Positions 6,540-15,607 are shown, counted from the first letter of the stretch. The stretch: 46,280 nt of DNA from Bacteroidaceae bacterium (GCA_017555875.1 JAFZFN010000015.1:1-46280); one strand, 5' to 3'. The notes: generated from the letters alone by a model not told the origin. Translations and numbers: made by a program.

Positions 6540-7532
6540 TTACCCAATATATCTTCTATGTGCAATCTTAACATTGTTTTGATTTACCATTGCGTAGTGG
6601 AGTGTTGTATCGATTTTCACATGACCAAGAAGTCTTTGGACTTGCTCGATTGGCATACCCTTGTCAATCGCCATAGTTGCAAGTGTTCTCCTAAATTTGT
6701 GAGGATGAATCTTTGGTAGATTAATACGCCTTCCTAATGTTCGCAGCCTTACCTCAACACCGCTAATCGACAACCTCTTATGTGGTGACGAGAATGAGAC
6801 AAAGAGTGCAGGGTTATCATCCTCTCGTTGTGAAATGTATTGTTGTAAATGGATTTTAGCTCGCGCATTGAAATATACCTCTCGCTCTTTATTTCCTTTG
6901 CCAAAGACTTTGCACTGTCTTTCTTGGAAATCTACATCATCAATATTCATCTGCACCAACTCTCCAACACGCATTCCCGTCGAGGCTAATAAATCAATCA
7001 TTGCCAGATCTCTAATCTCTGTGCAATTATCCCTTAATAACTCCATACATTCATCATTGATAACCTCTTTAACCAGAGTGTCTGTGCGAACCTTGTGTAT
7101 GCGTCTTACAGGACTTTTAACGATGTAGTCCTCGTCCTCCAACCACGAGAAAAAGCTGGAAAATATACGCCTCATATTATCAATGGTAACCTTGCTCGAT
7201 TGTTTTTGCTCTTGATAGTATGCTAAATATGAGCGAATATCATTGGTCGTAATCTCAGCGGTAGTTTTGCCTATTTCGTCAAATAGGTGATTGAGGGTTG
7301 ATTTGTAATATTTGATTGTCTTTGCTGAGCAACCCTCGATTTTTTTTGCCGAGAGAAAAGCAGTGAGTAATTCTTCATTCTCTTGACTGACGAGCTCTTC
7401 ATTTGTTACTTGCTCAATAACATCTAAATCAAGCAACTTCTGTTCTAATGTATTTTCAACAAAATCAAGTTGTTGCGAGTCTAAGACTTTGGAAAGTTCT
7501 TGTAGTACCGAGTGTATAAACTTCTGTTTCAT
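6540..7532 (-). CDS. Tyrosine recombinase, probable hsdS invertase
   Basis: A 330-residue XerC/XerD-like site-specific recombinase. All catalytic residues are visible: Arg188 ('TGMRVGEL'), Lys212 ('GKGNKERE'), His278-x-x-Arg281 ('HKFRR'), His304 ('LLGHV') and the nucleophile Tyr313 ('LHYAMV'). The N-terminal SAM-like core-binding domain spans roughly residues 50-135. The start at 7532 ('MKQKFIHS') was chosen because the longer frame would run into the hsdS cassette and its recombination site. It lies beside four copies of a 15-17-bp inverted repeat embedded in hsdS segments, as in other type I restriction shufflons, so it very likely catalyses their inversion. Confidence 0.9.
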   Translation of the reverse strand: MKQKFIHSVLQELSKVLDSQQLDFVENTLEQKLLDLDVIEQVTNEELVSQENEELLTAFLSAKKIEGCSAKTIKYYKSTLNHLFDEIGKTTAEITTNDIRSYLAYYQEQKQSSKVTIDNMRRIFSSFFSWLEDEDYIVKSPVRRIHKVRTDTLVKEVINDECMELLRDNCTEIRDLAMIDLLASTGMRVGELVQMNIDDVDFQERQCKVFGKGNKEREVYFNARAKIHLQQYISQREDDNPALFVSFSSPHKRLSISGVEVRLRTLGRRINLPKIHPHKFRRTLATMAIDKGMPIEQVQRLLGHVKIDTTLHYAMVNQNNVKIAHRRYIG

Positions 7533-7586
7533 AGTGTTTTTTAGACTATGATAGTAAGAATATACGAATTGGCGCATATAACTCTT

Positions 7587-7603
7587 CGATAAATGATAAT
7601 TTA
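7587..7603 (+). repeat. hsdS inversion site 1
   Basis: CGATAAATGATAATTTA in forward orientation, at the codons for 'INDNL' that join the HsdS N-half to the C-half. Confidence 0.85.
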
Positions 7604-7609
7604 GAGGCG

Positions 7610-8353
7610 ATGGCAAAGCAGATCTACGACTATTGGTTTATACAGTTTGACTTCCCAAATGATGAGGGCAAACCTTACAAATCAAGCGGCGGTAAGATGG
7701 TCTGGAATGATAAGTTGAAGCGCGAAATACCAGTGGGTTGGGAGGTGTGCAATTTATCTAGCTATTTGTGTACTTATACGGAAAGAGTGTCTGCGCAAAC
7801 TGTAAATACAGATACAAAGTATGCTCCTATAGAAGTGATACCAAGAAGAAGAATGAGTTTTAATGAATGTGCGCCCGTAGAGAATGCGCTTAGCGGTCTA
7901 TGTGCATTCCATAAAAAAAACATTCTTCTTTCAAATAGAAGAGTTTATTTTCACAAGGTATGTATTGCTGCTTTCGATGGAATAACAAGAGATACGGTCA
8001 TTATTTTGAAGCCAAAAAACAAAGATTTGTTGGGTTATTCGTACCAATTGGTAAATGATGATGTGTTTATTGAGTATGCCACGAGAAATTCGTATGGATC
8101 TGAGCAGCCCGTTTTAAGCTGGGAGTCAGCCAAAACATATAAAGTATTAAGGCCTTGCAACCAACTTGATGTTAAATATAGTAAAGCGATAGATGCAATA
8201 ATAGATTGCGTGATAAAAAACGAGTTGGAAATTGCTGCGCTAACTAAGCAACGAGACGAATTGCTGCCTCTGCTGATGAACGGTCAGGTGTCGGTAAATT
8301 ATCATTTATCGTATAATTTTGGCAGATCGCTTAATATTTCCTATCTTTGCTAA
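7610..8353 (+). CDS. hsdS: Silent HsdS C-terminal half cassette (TRD A)
   Basis: A promoterless fragment encoding the second half of a type I specificity subunit: the conserved central segment ('MAKQIYDYWFIQFDF'), a target-recognition domain from about residue 45 to 195, and the C-terminal conserved helix ('ALTKQRDELLPLLMNGQVSVNYHL'). It lies between inversion sites 1 and 2. Its first ~140 bases are almost identical to the start of the C-half at 8935. The first ATG is simply an internal methionine. It can be expressed only after inversion joins it to an N-terminal half. About 30 bases of N-half remnant ('RIG'-like) remain before site 1. Confidence 0.8.
   Translation: MAKQIYDYWFIQFDFPNDEGKPYKSSGGKMVWNDKLKREIPVGWEVCNLSSYLCTYTERVSAQTVNTDTKYAPIEVIPRRRMSFNECAPVENALSGLCAFHKKNILLSNRRVYFHKVCIAAFDGITRDTVIILKPKNKDLLGYSYQLVNDDVFIEYATRNSYGSEQPVLSWESAKTYKVLRPCNQLDVKYSKAIDAIIDCVIKNELEIAALTKQRDELLPLLMNGQVSVNYHLSYNFGRSLNISYLC
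8295..8311 (-). repeat. hsdS inversion site 2
   Basis: TAAATTATCATTTATCG, the exact reverse complement of site 1, at the 'VNYHL' end of C-half A. Confidence 0.85.
8319..8349 (+). promoter_or_regulatory. Promoter inside the invertible region driving the forward hsdS
   Basis: TTG (8319-8321), a 20-base spacer and TATCTTTG (8342-8349) give a full-consensus Bacteroidota promoter 27 bases before the hsdS ATG. It lies between sites 2 and 3, so it inverts together with the N-half. Confidence 0.75.
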
Positions 8354-8376
8354 TGTTATGCATATATGCATTGGGT

Positions 8377-9666
8377 ATGGAGCATAGAAAATATAAGTTA
8401 AGAGATATTGCCACAGTAGAAATTAGCGGTGTGGACAAAAAACATAAGGAAGGTGAATCTCCTGTAAGGTTGTGCAATTTCGTAGATGTATACTATAATT
8501 GGGCTATTACATCTGAAATGGGAAATAACTTTATGGAGGCTACAGCTCGTCCAAATGAAATTGAACGATTCAAACTCAAAAAAGGTCAAGTTGCTATTAC
8601 CAAAGATAGCGAGACACGATTTGATATTGGCATCGCTACATATATCGCAGATGATTTTGACAATGTCATATTAGGCTATCACAATGCACTCATAACACCT
8701 AATCCCGAGAAACTTAATGGAAAGTATCTCAATGCATTGTTGCATACCGATTATGCACGAAAATATTTTGCCAATAATGCATCAGGAAGTGGGCAAAGAT
8801 ATGCTTTATCTGTTGATGCATTAAACGATTTTCCTGTTCCCCTCATCCCTTTGGAGGAGCAGATACGAATTGGTAATATCTTTTCTTCTATTGATCAAAA
8901 AATTGCCCTTAATCGTGCGATAAATGATAATTTAGAGGCGATGGCAAAGCAGATCTACGACTATTGGTTTATACAGTTTGACTTCCCAAATGATGAGGGC
9001 AAACCTTACAAATCAAGCGGCGGTAAGATGGTCTGGAATGAGAAGTTAAAGCGTGAGATACCAGAAGGCTGGGATGCCGATGCTTTAAATACTTGGTTGG
9101 AAATTAAATCTGGATTCCCATTTAAATCAGAAACATATCAAACAATAGGTCGTTATAAAGTTATCACGATAAAGAATGTACAAGATGGCGAGTTGGTCAC
9201 ATCTGGGTGTGATTTTGTTGAAGAGATACCATCCCGCGCAAAAGAATACATCGCCCTCAAAATTGGAGACCGACTTATTTCTCTAACTGGTAATTGTGGT
9301 AGACTTTGTGTTGTCTGCGAGGAGAATTTATTGCTAAATCAGCGTGTCGGTTTATTAAGCTGTAATTCATTGTATCTGGAGTACTTGTACAATCTGCTTA
9401 ATAGCCAGCCTATGAGAATGGTGGTAGATAACCTTGCCAATGGTGCGGCACAAGCCAATTTAAGTCCTGTTGAACTATGTAAAACAATATGTACCATGCC
9501 CCAAGAAGACACATTGTTGGAATACAATAGAAAAGCAAATGTTTTTAGATTGGCTATGGTGCAGAATAATCAAGAGATAGCAGCACTCACTAAGCAGCGA
9601 GATGAGTTGCTTCCGTTACTGATGAATGGTCAGGTGTCGGTAAATTATCATTTATCTGACGATTGA
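8377..9666 (+). CDS. hsdS: Type I restriction specificity subunit, full length (forward copy)
   Basis: A complete 429-residue HsdS with two target-recognition domains, which sets the bipartite DNA sequence recognised by the HsdM/HsdR complex. The N-half (about 1-180) ends in the conserved helix 'EQIRIGNIFSSIDQKIALNRAINDNLEAM', followed by the C-half with its own recognition domain and terminal helix. The start at 8377 ('MEHRKYKLRD') matches the N-terminus of the reverse copy ('MKLKKYKLGE') and fits the promoter at 8319-8349. Inversion site 3 lies at the half-half junction and site 4 near the 3' end. It is encoded opposite to hsdR and hsdM and so acts in trans when expressed. Confidence 0.9.
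   Translation: MEHRKYKLRDIATVEISGVDKKHKEGESPVRLCNFVDVYYNWAITSEMGNNFMEATARPNEIERFKLKKGQVAITKDSETRFDIGIATYIADDFDNVILGYHNALITPNPEKLNGKYLNALLHTDYARKYFANNASGSGQRYALSVDALNDFPVPLIPLEEQIRIGNIFSSIDQKIALNRAINDNLEAMAKQIYDYWFIQFDFPNDEGKPYKSSGGKMVWNEKLKREIPEGWDADALNTWLEIKSGFPFKSETYQTIGRYKVITIKNVQDGELVTSGCDFVEEIPSRAKEYIALKIGDRLISLTGNCGRLCVVCEENLLLNQRVGLLSCNSLYLEYLYNLLNSQPMRMVVDNLANGAAQANLSPVELCKTICTMPQEDTLLEYNRKANVFRLAMVQNNQEIAALTKQRDELLPLLMNGQVSVNYHLSDD
8918..8934 (+). repeat. hsdS inversion site 3
   Basis: CGATAAATGATAATTTA, identical to site 1 and in the same orientation, at the N-half/C-half junction of the forward hsdS. About 140 bp following it are a near-perfect direct repeat of 7604-7740. Confidence 0.85.
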
Positions 9667-10192
9667 TAGCTATTTTCTGGTCAAGAGAATACAATAACTG
9701 TCCGATACGTTTTTGCTCTGCTAATTCGGGTATCCATACTACGCAGTCTTTAATTTTATCGGGCGAAGTATGACGAATCTTTGTTTGTTGAGCAGCAGCA
9801 CTTAACTGTTGCTTAACAAGCGAAGAAGAGATAAGATAAAAGGCAAATTTCTTATCGAGCAGTTCCTCATTACAGATAATCTTTGCGACATCCTGGCTCT
9901 GAATGTATTTGCCTCCCTCTGGGATAAAAGCAGTAGAGCCTAGCAATCCAATGGCTTGTTCTGTCAATGGTGTTATAATATCACCCTCCTCCATAAGGAA
10001 CTCCTCACGGAAGTTTCCTACATAATATATGTTATCCTTGGATTTATTCTCCTTGAAGCAGTTATTGCGGTAATCAAAATTGCCACAAGTGAGGCGCACA
10101 TACACCCCCTCAGTAGCATAGAATTCGCCACTTAGACTTGCACCTCGTGTCACATCAATGAGTTCTCCTAATTTATATTTCTTAAGTTTCAT
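9590..10192 (-). CDS. hsdS: Half-length HsdS in the hsdM operon (N-half only in this arrangement)
   Basis: This 200-residue product carries one target-recognition domain (about 1-150) and the conserved central helix ('EQKRIGQLLYSLDQKIAINRQINDNL'). At inversion site 4 it runs into an unrelated ~15-residue tail read from the reverse of the forward hsdS 3' end. It starts directly after the membrane coiled-coil gene, so it is the specificity gene cotranscribed with hsdR and hsdM. Full-length HsdS would be restored by inverting 8935-9640 (C-half C) or by a larger inversion bringing C-half A. Half-HsdS proteins can dimerise and specify palindromic bipartite sites in some type I systems, so this form may be active. 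It is a normal phase-variant state rather than a dead gene. Confidence 0.85.
   Translation of the reverse strand: MKLKKYKLGELIDVTRGASLSGEFYATEGVYVRLTCGNFDYRNNCFKENKSKDNIYYVGNFREEFLMEEGDIITPLTEQAIGLLGSTAFIPEGGKYIQSQDVAKIICNEELLDKKFAFYLISSSLVKQQLSAAAQQTKIRHTSPDKIKDCVVWIPELAEQKRIGQLLYSLDQKIAINRQINDNLPTPDHSSVTEATHLAA
9641..9656 (-). repeat. hsdS inversion site 4
   Basis: TAAATTATCATTTATC, a 16-bp match in reverse orientation, shared by the 3' end of the forward hsdS and the break point of the half-length reverse hsdS. Confidence 0.85.
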
Positions 10193-10603
10193 TTACTTCT
10201 TGGTTGCCTTTTTAATATAATCATCGATCAGAGCTAAATTTACCATCAATTCCTTACGCTTGGCTAATAGTTGGTCGAGATACTCTATTTGCTCTATTTT
10301 CTCCTGAGCCGCCACAATCTTATCAATTCGAGATCCTCCAACAAACGGATAGACTGTATCCACATCGAACTGTGCATCTTCAATCTGACTATCCAACTCG
10401 GCAAGTTGTCGCTGGTATTTGCGCTGCGCCTCAACAATATCGAGGTTGTTGGCAGCAACGAAAACATCGAGCAAATTATGAATAGCAGCGATTTGCTTTT
10501 GTGCGTCTTTGGATGAACTGCGAGCCACGCACAAAGCCACGATAATTGCCACAACGCTAATTATCGGACTTACAAGTGTCGCCCATTGAATCCAGCACTC
10601 CAT
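10193..10603 (-). CDS. Membrane-anchored coiled-coil protein within the type I RM operon
   Basis: A 136-residue protein with one N-terminal membrane helix (about residues 8-27, 'LVSPIISVVAIIVALCVA') and a long charged, probably coiled-coil cytoplasmic part. It is packed tightly between hsdM (2-base gap) and hsdS (stop codon abuts the hsdS ATG), which implies cotranscription and possibly translational coupling. No enzymatic motif is seen. Small membrane passengers are not part of a minimal type I system. A role in locating or restraining the complex at the membrane is speculative. Confidence 0.65.
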   Translation of the reverse strand: MECWIQWATLVSPIISVVAIIVALCVARSSSKDAQKQIAAIHNLLDVFVAANNLDIVEAQRKYQRQLAELDSQIEDAQFDVDTVYPFVGGSRIDKIVAAQEKIEQIEYLDQLLAKRKELMVNLALIDDYIKKATKK

Positions 10604-10605
10604 AG

Positions 10606-12255
10606 TTACTCATTAAATTTCAAAGCTTCAAATTGAGCCATTATCTCCTCTTCAAGGCGATGACTCTCGGCAAACTGCTCCGTGAGCGTTTGCTTATAGT
10701 TATTCATACGCTGATTGAACTCCTCCTCGGTAATATCTACATAGTCGATCTTGATGTCGAAATACTGGCCAGCGGAAAGAGAGTATCCCTTCTCCTTAAT
10801 CTCGTCATAGGTTACTGCGACAGAGAAGTCTTCAACACTCTCTTTGTTCTGGAAGGTATTGACAATCTGATCCACCTCAAATGGGCGAAGGCGACGCTTC
10901 TGATTATTACCCTCTTTATACTCTTCACCCAACTTGCTCGCATCAATTAGGATAACTTTATCATTATTTCCTGATTTATCGAAGAAAAGCACAGACACAT
11001 TGGTGCCAGTTGTGGCAAATACATTAGATGGCATAGATACACAACCATAAATCCAACGCTCATCTACAATACGCTGCAAAATTTTCTTCTCAACACCACT
11101 CTTAGCAGTGATAAAACCTGTCGGAATAACAATCGCACCTTTACCCGTAGGCTTCAATGAGTTAAGCACATGTTGGATAAAGCAGGTGTAAATTGCCATC
11201 TTTGGCTTGTTAGGATCAACCTTTGCAACAGCATTAGGCACTCCTGCCCAAAAACGGATACCGTCAGATGCCAAAGTATCACGATACTCCGGGAAATCCA
11301 ACTTAAACGGAGGGTTAGAGACGATAAAGTCAAACTTGCGCAATGAATCGTTTGCCTCTTTATGCGAGGGTTCCAGCAATGTGTTACCCTGTACAACATT
11401 AGGCAATGATGCCGACAAATTGTTGAGGATAAGGTTGAGGCGGAGCATTTCGCTCGACTTCTCAGAGATATCCTGGCTGAAAATAGAGCATCTATCCTCG
11501 CCAATCTGGTGCGCTAATGCCATAAGCAGTGTTCCAGTTCCTGCCGATGGATCGTAGCAGGTAATACCTCGCAAATCAGCGCTATCTCCGACAAGCAGAC
11601 GAGCCATAACCTGAGCAATAGCTCTCGGCGTATAATACTCTGCATACTTACCTCCACCAGCATTATTAAAGCCCTTTAACAGATGCTCAAAGATGTGTGA
11701 GAAGAAGTCGTACTTCTCGGTAAATACTTCCTCAAAATTAAATGAGGCGATATTACGCATCAATGCCTTTGCAAACTCATCTCGCTTCTGAACATCGGTA
11801 ATGTACACTGTAACTTTGCTAAAGATATTAACACGGCTCTTGCCCGATGTCGTTACTGCAAAGTTGTCGGCATTCAGTTCAGCGATATCCACAAGCGTAG
11901 CATCAAGCAGGGTCGAGAAATCACCCTTGCCACTCGCATTATATAGGTGCGACAATGTATGCCCTGGCTTTAAGCGTGGCACAGAGGCAGGAAGATAGCT
12001 GAACAAATCTTCCACCTCCTCTTCGGTGAACGAGTCGTATTCAGCATCCCATTTCTCTGCCTTGCTCAATCTTGGGCCATAAATCTTATCTCGTTTAGCC
12101 TCGAAACCGAATTTGTCATTGAAGAATTTATACAGGAATAATTCTGTAACGATTTTATACTCGCTACCTGTTCCTGCTAATCCAAAAGCTCCTGTCGTAC
12201 TCTTCAAAGAGTCAATCAGTGCAATGGTTGATTCTGTTATATTTATATTGCTCAT
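10606..12255 (-). CDS. hsdM: Type I restriction-modification methyltransferase subunit
   Basis: A 549-residue N6-adenine methyltransferase subunit. The SAM-binding motif is 'DPSAGTGTLL', the catalytic motif 'SNPPF', and 'YYTPRAIAQVMARLL' is the hallmark segment before motif I. The helical N-terminal domain typical of HsdM precedes them, and the C-terminal coiled segment should contact HsdS. Together with HsdS it methylates the recognition site; with HsdR it forms the restriction complex. It lies 2 bases after hsdR in a leftward hsdR-hsdM-membrane gene-hsdS operon. Length is normal and no defect is visible. Confidence 0.95.
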   Translation of the reverse strand: MSNINITESTIALIDSLKSTTGAFGLAGTGSEYKIVTELFLYKFFNDKFGFEAKRDKIYGPRLSKAEKWDAEYDSFTEEEVEDLFSYLPASVPRLKPGHTLSHLYNASGKGDFSTLLDATLVDIAELNADNFAVTTSGKSRVNIFSKVTVYITDVQKRDEFAKALMRNIASFNFEEVFTEKYDFFSHIFEHLLKGFNNAGGGKYAEYYTPRAIAQVMARLLVGDSADLRGITCYDPSAGTGTLLMALAHQIGEDRCSIFSQDISEKSSEMLRLNLILNNLSASLPNVVQGNTLLEPSHKEANDSLRKFDFIVSNPPFKLDFPEYRDTLASDGIRFWAGVPNAVAKVDPNKPKMAIYTCFIQHVLNSLKPTGKGAIVIPTGFITAKSGVEKKILQRIVDERWIYGCVSMPSNVFATTGTNVSVLFFDKSGNNDKVILIDASKLGEEYKEGNNQKRRLRPFEVDQIVNTFQNKESVEDFSVAVTYDEIKEKGYSLSAGQYFDIKIDYVDITEEEFNQRMNNYKQTLTEQFAESHRLEEEIMAQFEALKFNE

Positions 12256-12257
12256 AC

Positions 12258-15200
12258 TTAATATGCAGATGCTCTCTGCTGGAAATACTCTGTTGTAATC
12301 AAGTTGTTAATATATTTACGGTCAGAGATTGTTGCAGGAATATCCAAGTCCAACAATTTCTTGCCAATAAGCGAAAGAACATCCTGCTTAAAGGCATCTT
12401 CGTTGTCCAGACGATGATAATTGAGATATATCCACTGGTCAATTACAGTCTTCATCTCCGCTAGACTTTCAGCAATCTCATACTCTACGGCCGAAATTAT
12501 TGGTTTTTCTCGCGTTTTGTTCTCCTCCTCAATACGTTTGTGAATACGAACATATCGCTCGTCTCCCTTATACTTTTTCTTTAAGACATTGTTACGACGA
12601 TTGATCTCTCGAATCTTCTTCATAACCTCGTCCATATAATCTATGCTCTCTTTCGCCTCCTTTGTGGTATTAGGCACAAATCCTCTCTCTCGGAAATATG
12701 CTCGGAACTCTTCTGCAAGAATTACATACCTCTCCTCGGCACGATCAAAATTCGCCTCAAACTCAGCTTGAACCTTTTCACAGCGCTCACGAATATCATT
12801 TACAATAATTCGCAACTCTTCCGAAAGACCTTTCCTAAATTCAAACTCCAACTCTGAAAGAGCAACATTGATTATACCCGATACATCAGCCTTGTGTTCT
12901 GTATTCTCTAATAAATTGATACGCTCAATACGATGTGTTACTTCGGTAATAAGAGTAGGAATACTTCCAAGTGCCATCTTCTCAACTTTAGCCTTAAGCT
13001 CATCATCACCAAAAGCTCGAACCTGATTAAGTATCGCCTTTGCTTCTGCTAACATAGAACGCAACTCATACAAGCTATCCTTGTTATCTACCTCATCTAT
13101 CTCCTTTCTAAATTCTTCAGGATTATCACAGGTGAAATTAAAGAGGACGCTCTTAATCTGCTTCATCTTAGCAAGAATTTCATCCTTATCTTCGATGATT
13201 ACAATTCCAACAGGGCTCTCAACGGGAACGTCATCCACATCAGTTGTTCTGTTTAGCTCGCGCAAGTATCTGTCGTTTGTTGAATCAAAGTTCTCTTTAA
13301 TATCAACAAAATCGACCACATAGCCATACTTGAAATCCTTATAAGGGCGATTTACTCTGGTTAGAGCTTGTAACAAGTCGTGACCATCAAGGCTACGTCC
13401 TAAATATAGCTTTTTGAGTCGTGGGGCATCAAAGCCAGTGAGAAGCATTTGATTCACAATCAACACATCAACTGATTGCTGTTTCTTGTACTCTTCAATG
13501 TACGCCTTTCGCTCCAACTTATCTCCTTCATCGTGCAAGATTAGCGAAGCTCGTAGAGGTTTTGCAACAGTGTATGCCGCCATAGGTTCGGCAGCCATCA
13601 TTACATGCTCATCCCATTTCTGCTCTATCTTTTGCGCATAGGTAAAACGCTCTTGCCACAAACGATACATCTCTCGTGCTTGAGCATTGGTTTTACATAC
13701 AATCATTGCACCGATACTATCATCTGCGTGCTCTTTACGGAAGCGTCGCAAGTCTGCAATTATATAATCAAGCAGAGCATTAAGGTAACTCTCATGCTCA
13801 ATTATTTTATTCTTATCAATATCGCTCTTCTTAACCTCAACACTACCTGTTAGCTTATCAAGGATACTCTCTATTCGTTCTTTATAGATAGTCTCAATCG
13901 GCTCTCGCATCAGTTTAAGGGTGTATCCATCGGCTATGGATTTGTCGTAATAGTATGTGTCAATATACTCACCAAAAACACGCCAGGATTCACGCTCCTC
14001 GTTAAGTAATGGTGTTCCTGTCAAGGCTATCTTAACAGCGTCCTTGTCTGCCTCCAAAAGATTTGCCAAGAAACTGCCTTGAGGGCTGTATCCTCGGTGC
14101 GCCTCGTCAATAAAGAATACTCGCTGAAGATGTGTACTATATCCAGCATCAATATTGATTTTAGCCGAATCCTCTTTGAACTTTTGAATATTGACAACCA
14201 TAATTTCCAGCTTGCCCTCGCTATTTTCCACAATAGCAGTACTTCGGAAATCTTTCATCAACTCATCTCTGCTACTTGCAGTCCTAACAATAAGACCACG
14301 AGCAGCGAACTCGTCGCTGGCCTGTTCCATCAGAGCAATACGATCCACAATAAAGTAGAACTTCACAGCGGTATTTCTAGCTGCATAAAAGTCTGTTAAG
14401 CTGCGCACGGAGTAGTATGATAAAGCGGTCTTACCACTACCTTGTGTGTGCCATATAATACCACTTTTTACACCCTTGTCTAGTTTATTTCTAATAGCCA
14501 ATGATGCAAACAGCTGTTGGTAGCGCATCACATGCTTTTCAAGAGTTGTTGTTTTGCTACCATCTTCTAGCTCAACACTTCTATTGACATACGCAAAACC
14601 ATATCTCAATAAGAACAGAAAACGCTCCCGCGAGAGCATTGATGTCAAAATACGATTTGTTGGAGTATTGACATCTTTATTTGTCTCGTAGTCTGAGAGA
14701 TTTTTAATAACAATGCAGTTACGATGCTTTAAGATGCATTTCTCTGTGGCTTCTGATACGGGAAGGTATGGATAGTTGGCAACAAATGTGCTATTTGCCT
14801 CCCTAAACACGTTGAAAAAAGCCTTCGTCTTAGATGCACAGCAATAAAATGCGCCCTGAATCGGCACCCTGTTGTCATTATCGTACTCCTGATTATTTGA
14901 GAATATCATCAACTGAGTAAGATTTATAAAACGACGGAAACTGCTATTTCTCATTCGTCTATTAATTCTATCTCGCTCAGCTAAAATACCATCGTGATTG
15001 TTTGGCTTCTTTACCTCTATAAATGCCAGAGGAAGTCCATTGATAAAGCATGTAATATCTGGTCTGAAATTATCACCAGAGTCTTCGTCTAAACAAGTAA
15101 ACTCTGTCGTAACATGCCACTCATTGTTACTTGGATTAGAAAAGTCAATAAGTTTAATTCCGTTATTAGATGACAACATCGAATAAAAAGATTTTCCAAT

Positions 15201-15425
15201 GTCATCATTTTTTAGAATACCAACTATTTGGCCCAACAACTGCTCGCAATCCGAATCATTGAGTTCTGGATTCAATCGCTTTACAGAGCGAATAAATACA
15301 TCTTTTAGGATATTAGTCTTTATATCAAAGTCTGAGATATCATCAAGATATGTGTAGCCCAGCTTGCATAAATGCAACGCAGCTGGAACCTGAACACGAG
15401 TATTTTCGTTAAAATTACTGGCCAT
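12258..15425 (-). CDS. hsdR: Type I restriction endonuclease motor subunit
   Basis: A 1055-residue ATP-dependent translocase and nuclease. The N-terminal PD-(D/E)xK nuclease is visible as Asp123 and Glu137-x-Lys139 in 'PDITCFINGLPLAFIEVK'. SF2 helicase motifs follow: Walker A 'TQGSGKTAL' near 330, DEAH-type 'FFIDEAHRG' near 440, motif III 'LTGTPLL', and motif VI 'QALTRVNRPYKDF'. The C-terminal third is helical and would dock on HsdM. It is first in the operon. Upstream on the minus strand is a -7-like box TAATTTTG (15474-15481) without a clear -33 element. All key residues are intact, so the nuclease should be functional when a suitable HsdS is made. Confidence 0.95.
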   Translation of the reverse strand: MASNFNENTRVQVPAALHLCKLGYTYLDDISDFDIKTNILKDVFIRSVKRLNPELNDSDCEQLLGQIVGILKNDDIGKSFYSMLSSNNGIKLIDFSNPSNNEWHVTTEFTCLDEDSGDNFRPDITCFINGLPLAFIEVKKPNNHDGILAERDRINRRMRNSSFRRFINLTQLMIFSNNQEYDNDNRVPIQGAFYCCASKTKAFFNVFREANSTFVANYPYLPVSEATEKCILKHRNCIVIKNLSDYETNKDVNTPTNRILTSMLSRERFLFLLRYGFAYVNRSVELEDGSKTTTLEKHVMRYQQLFASLAIRNKLDKGVKSGIIWHTQGSGKTALSYYSVRSLTDFYAARNTAVKFYFIVDRIALMEQASDEFAARGLIVRTASSRDELMKDFRSTAIVENSEGKLEIMVVNIQKFKEDSAKINIDAGYSTHLQRVFFIDEAHRGYSPQGSFLANLLEADKDAVKIALTGTPLLNEERESWRVFGEYIDTYYYDKSIADGYTLKLMREPIETIYKERIESILDKLTGSVEVKKSDIDKNKIIEHESYLNALLDYIIADLRRFRKEHADDSIGAMIVCKTNAQAREMYRLWQERFTYAQKIEQKWDEHVMMAAEPMAAYTVAKPLRASLILHDEGDKLERKAYIEEYKKQQSVDVLIVNQMLLTGFDAPRLKKLYLGRSLDGHDLLQALTRVNRPYKDFKYGYVVDFVDIKENFDSTNDRYLRELNRTTDVDDVPVESPVGIVIIEDKDEILAKMKQIKSVLFNFTCDNPEEFRKEIDEVDNKDSLYELRSMLAEAKAILNQVRAFGDDELKAKVEKMALGSIPTLITEVTHRIERINLLENTEHKADVSGIINVALSELEFEFRKGLSEELRIIVNDIRERCEKVQAEFEANFDRAEERYVILAEEFRAYFRERGFVPNTTKEAKESIDYMDEVMKKIREINRRNNVLKKKYKGDERYVRIHKRIEEENKTREKPIISAVEYEIAESLAEMKTVIDQWIYLNYHRLDNEDAFKQDVLSLIGKKLLDLDIPATISDRKYINNLITTEYFQQRASAY

Positions 15426-15565
15426 ATGACTATACTACTATGCTATCGACATTTACATGATAATGCTATTACGCAAAATTAAGGAAAATTTGCCAAGTAG
15501 AAGTATAAAGAGGTAAGAAAATGTACTTTACGGGGTATTAATTATAGTTTTAGTCATTACACATC

Positions 15566-15596
15566 TTGGCTATTTCCCATATTTTTCGTAACTTTA
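15566..15596 (+). promoter_or_regulatory. Promoter of VbhA-like gene
   Basis: TTG (15566-15568), a 20-base spacer and TAACTTTA (15589-15596), one base from consensus, precede the ATG at 15608 and favour it over the longer frame. Confidence 0.55.
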
Positions 15597-15607
15597 TAAG
15601 AAAAATC

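Noticed and set aside
7610-8353. C-half A as an independent functional HsdS
   Set aside because: It has only one recognition domain, no promoter or natural start, and lies between inversion sites, so it is a storage cassette.
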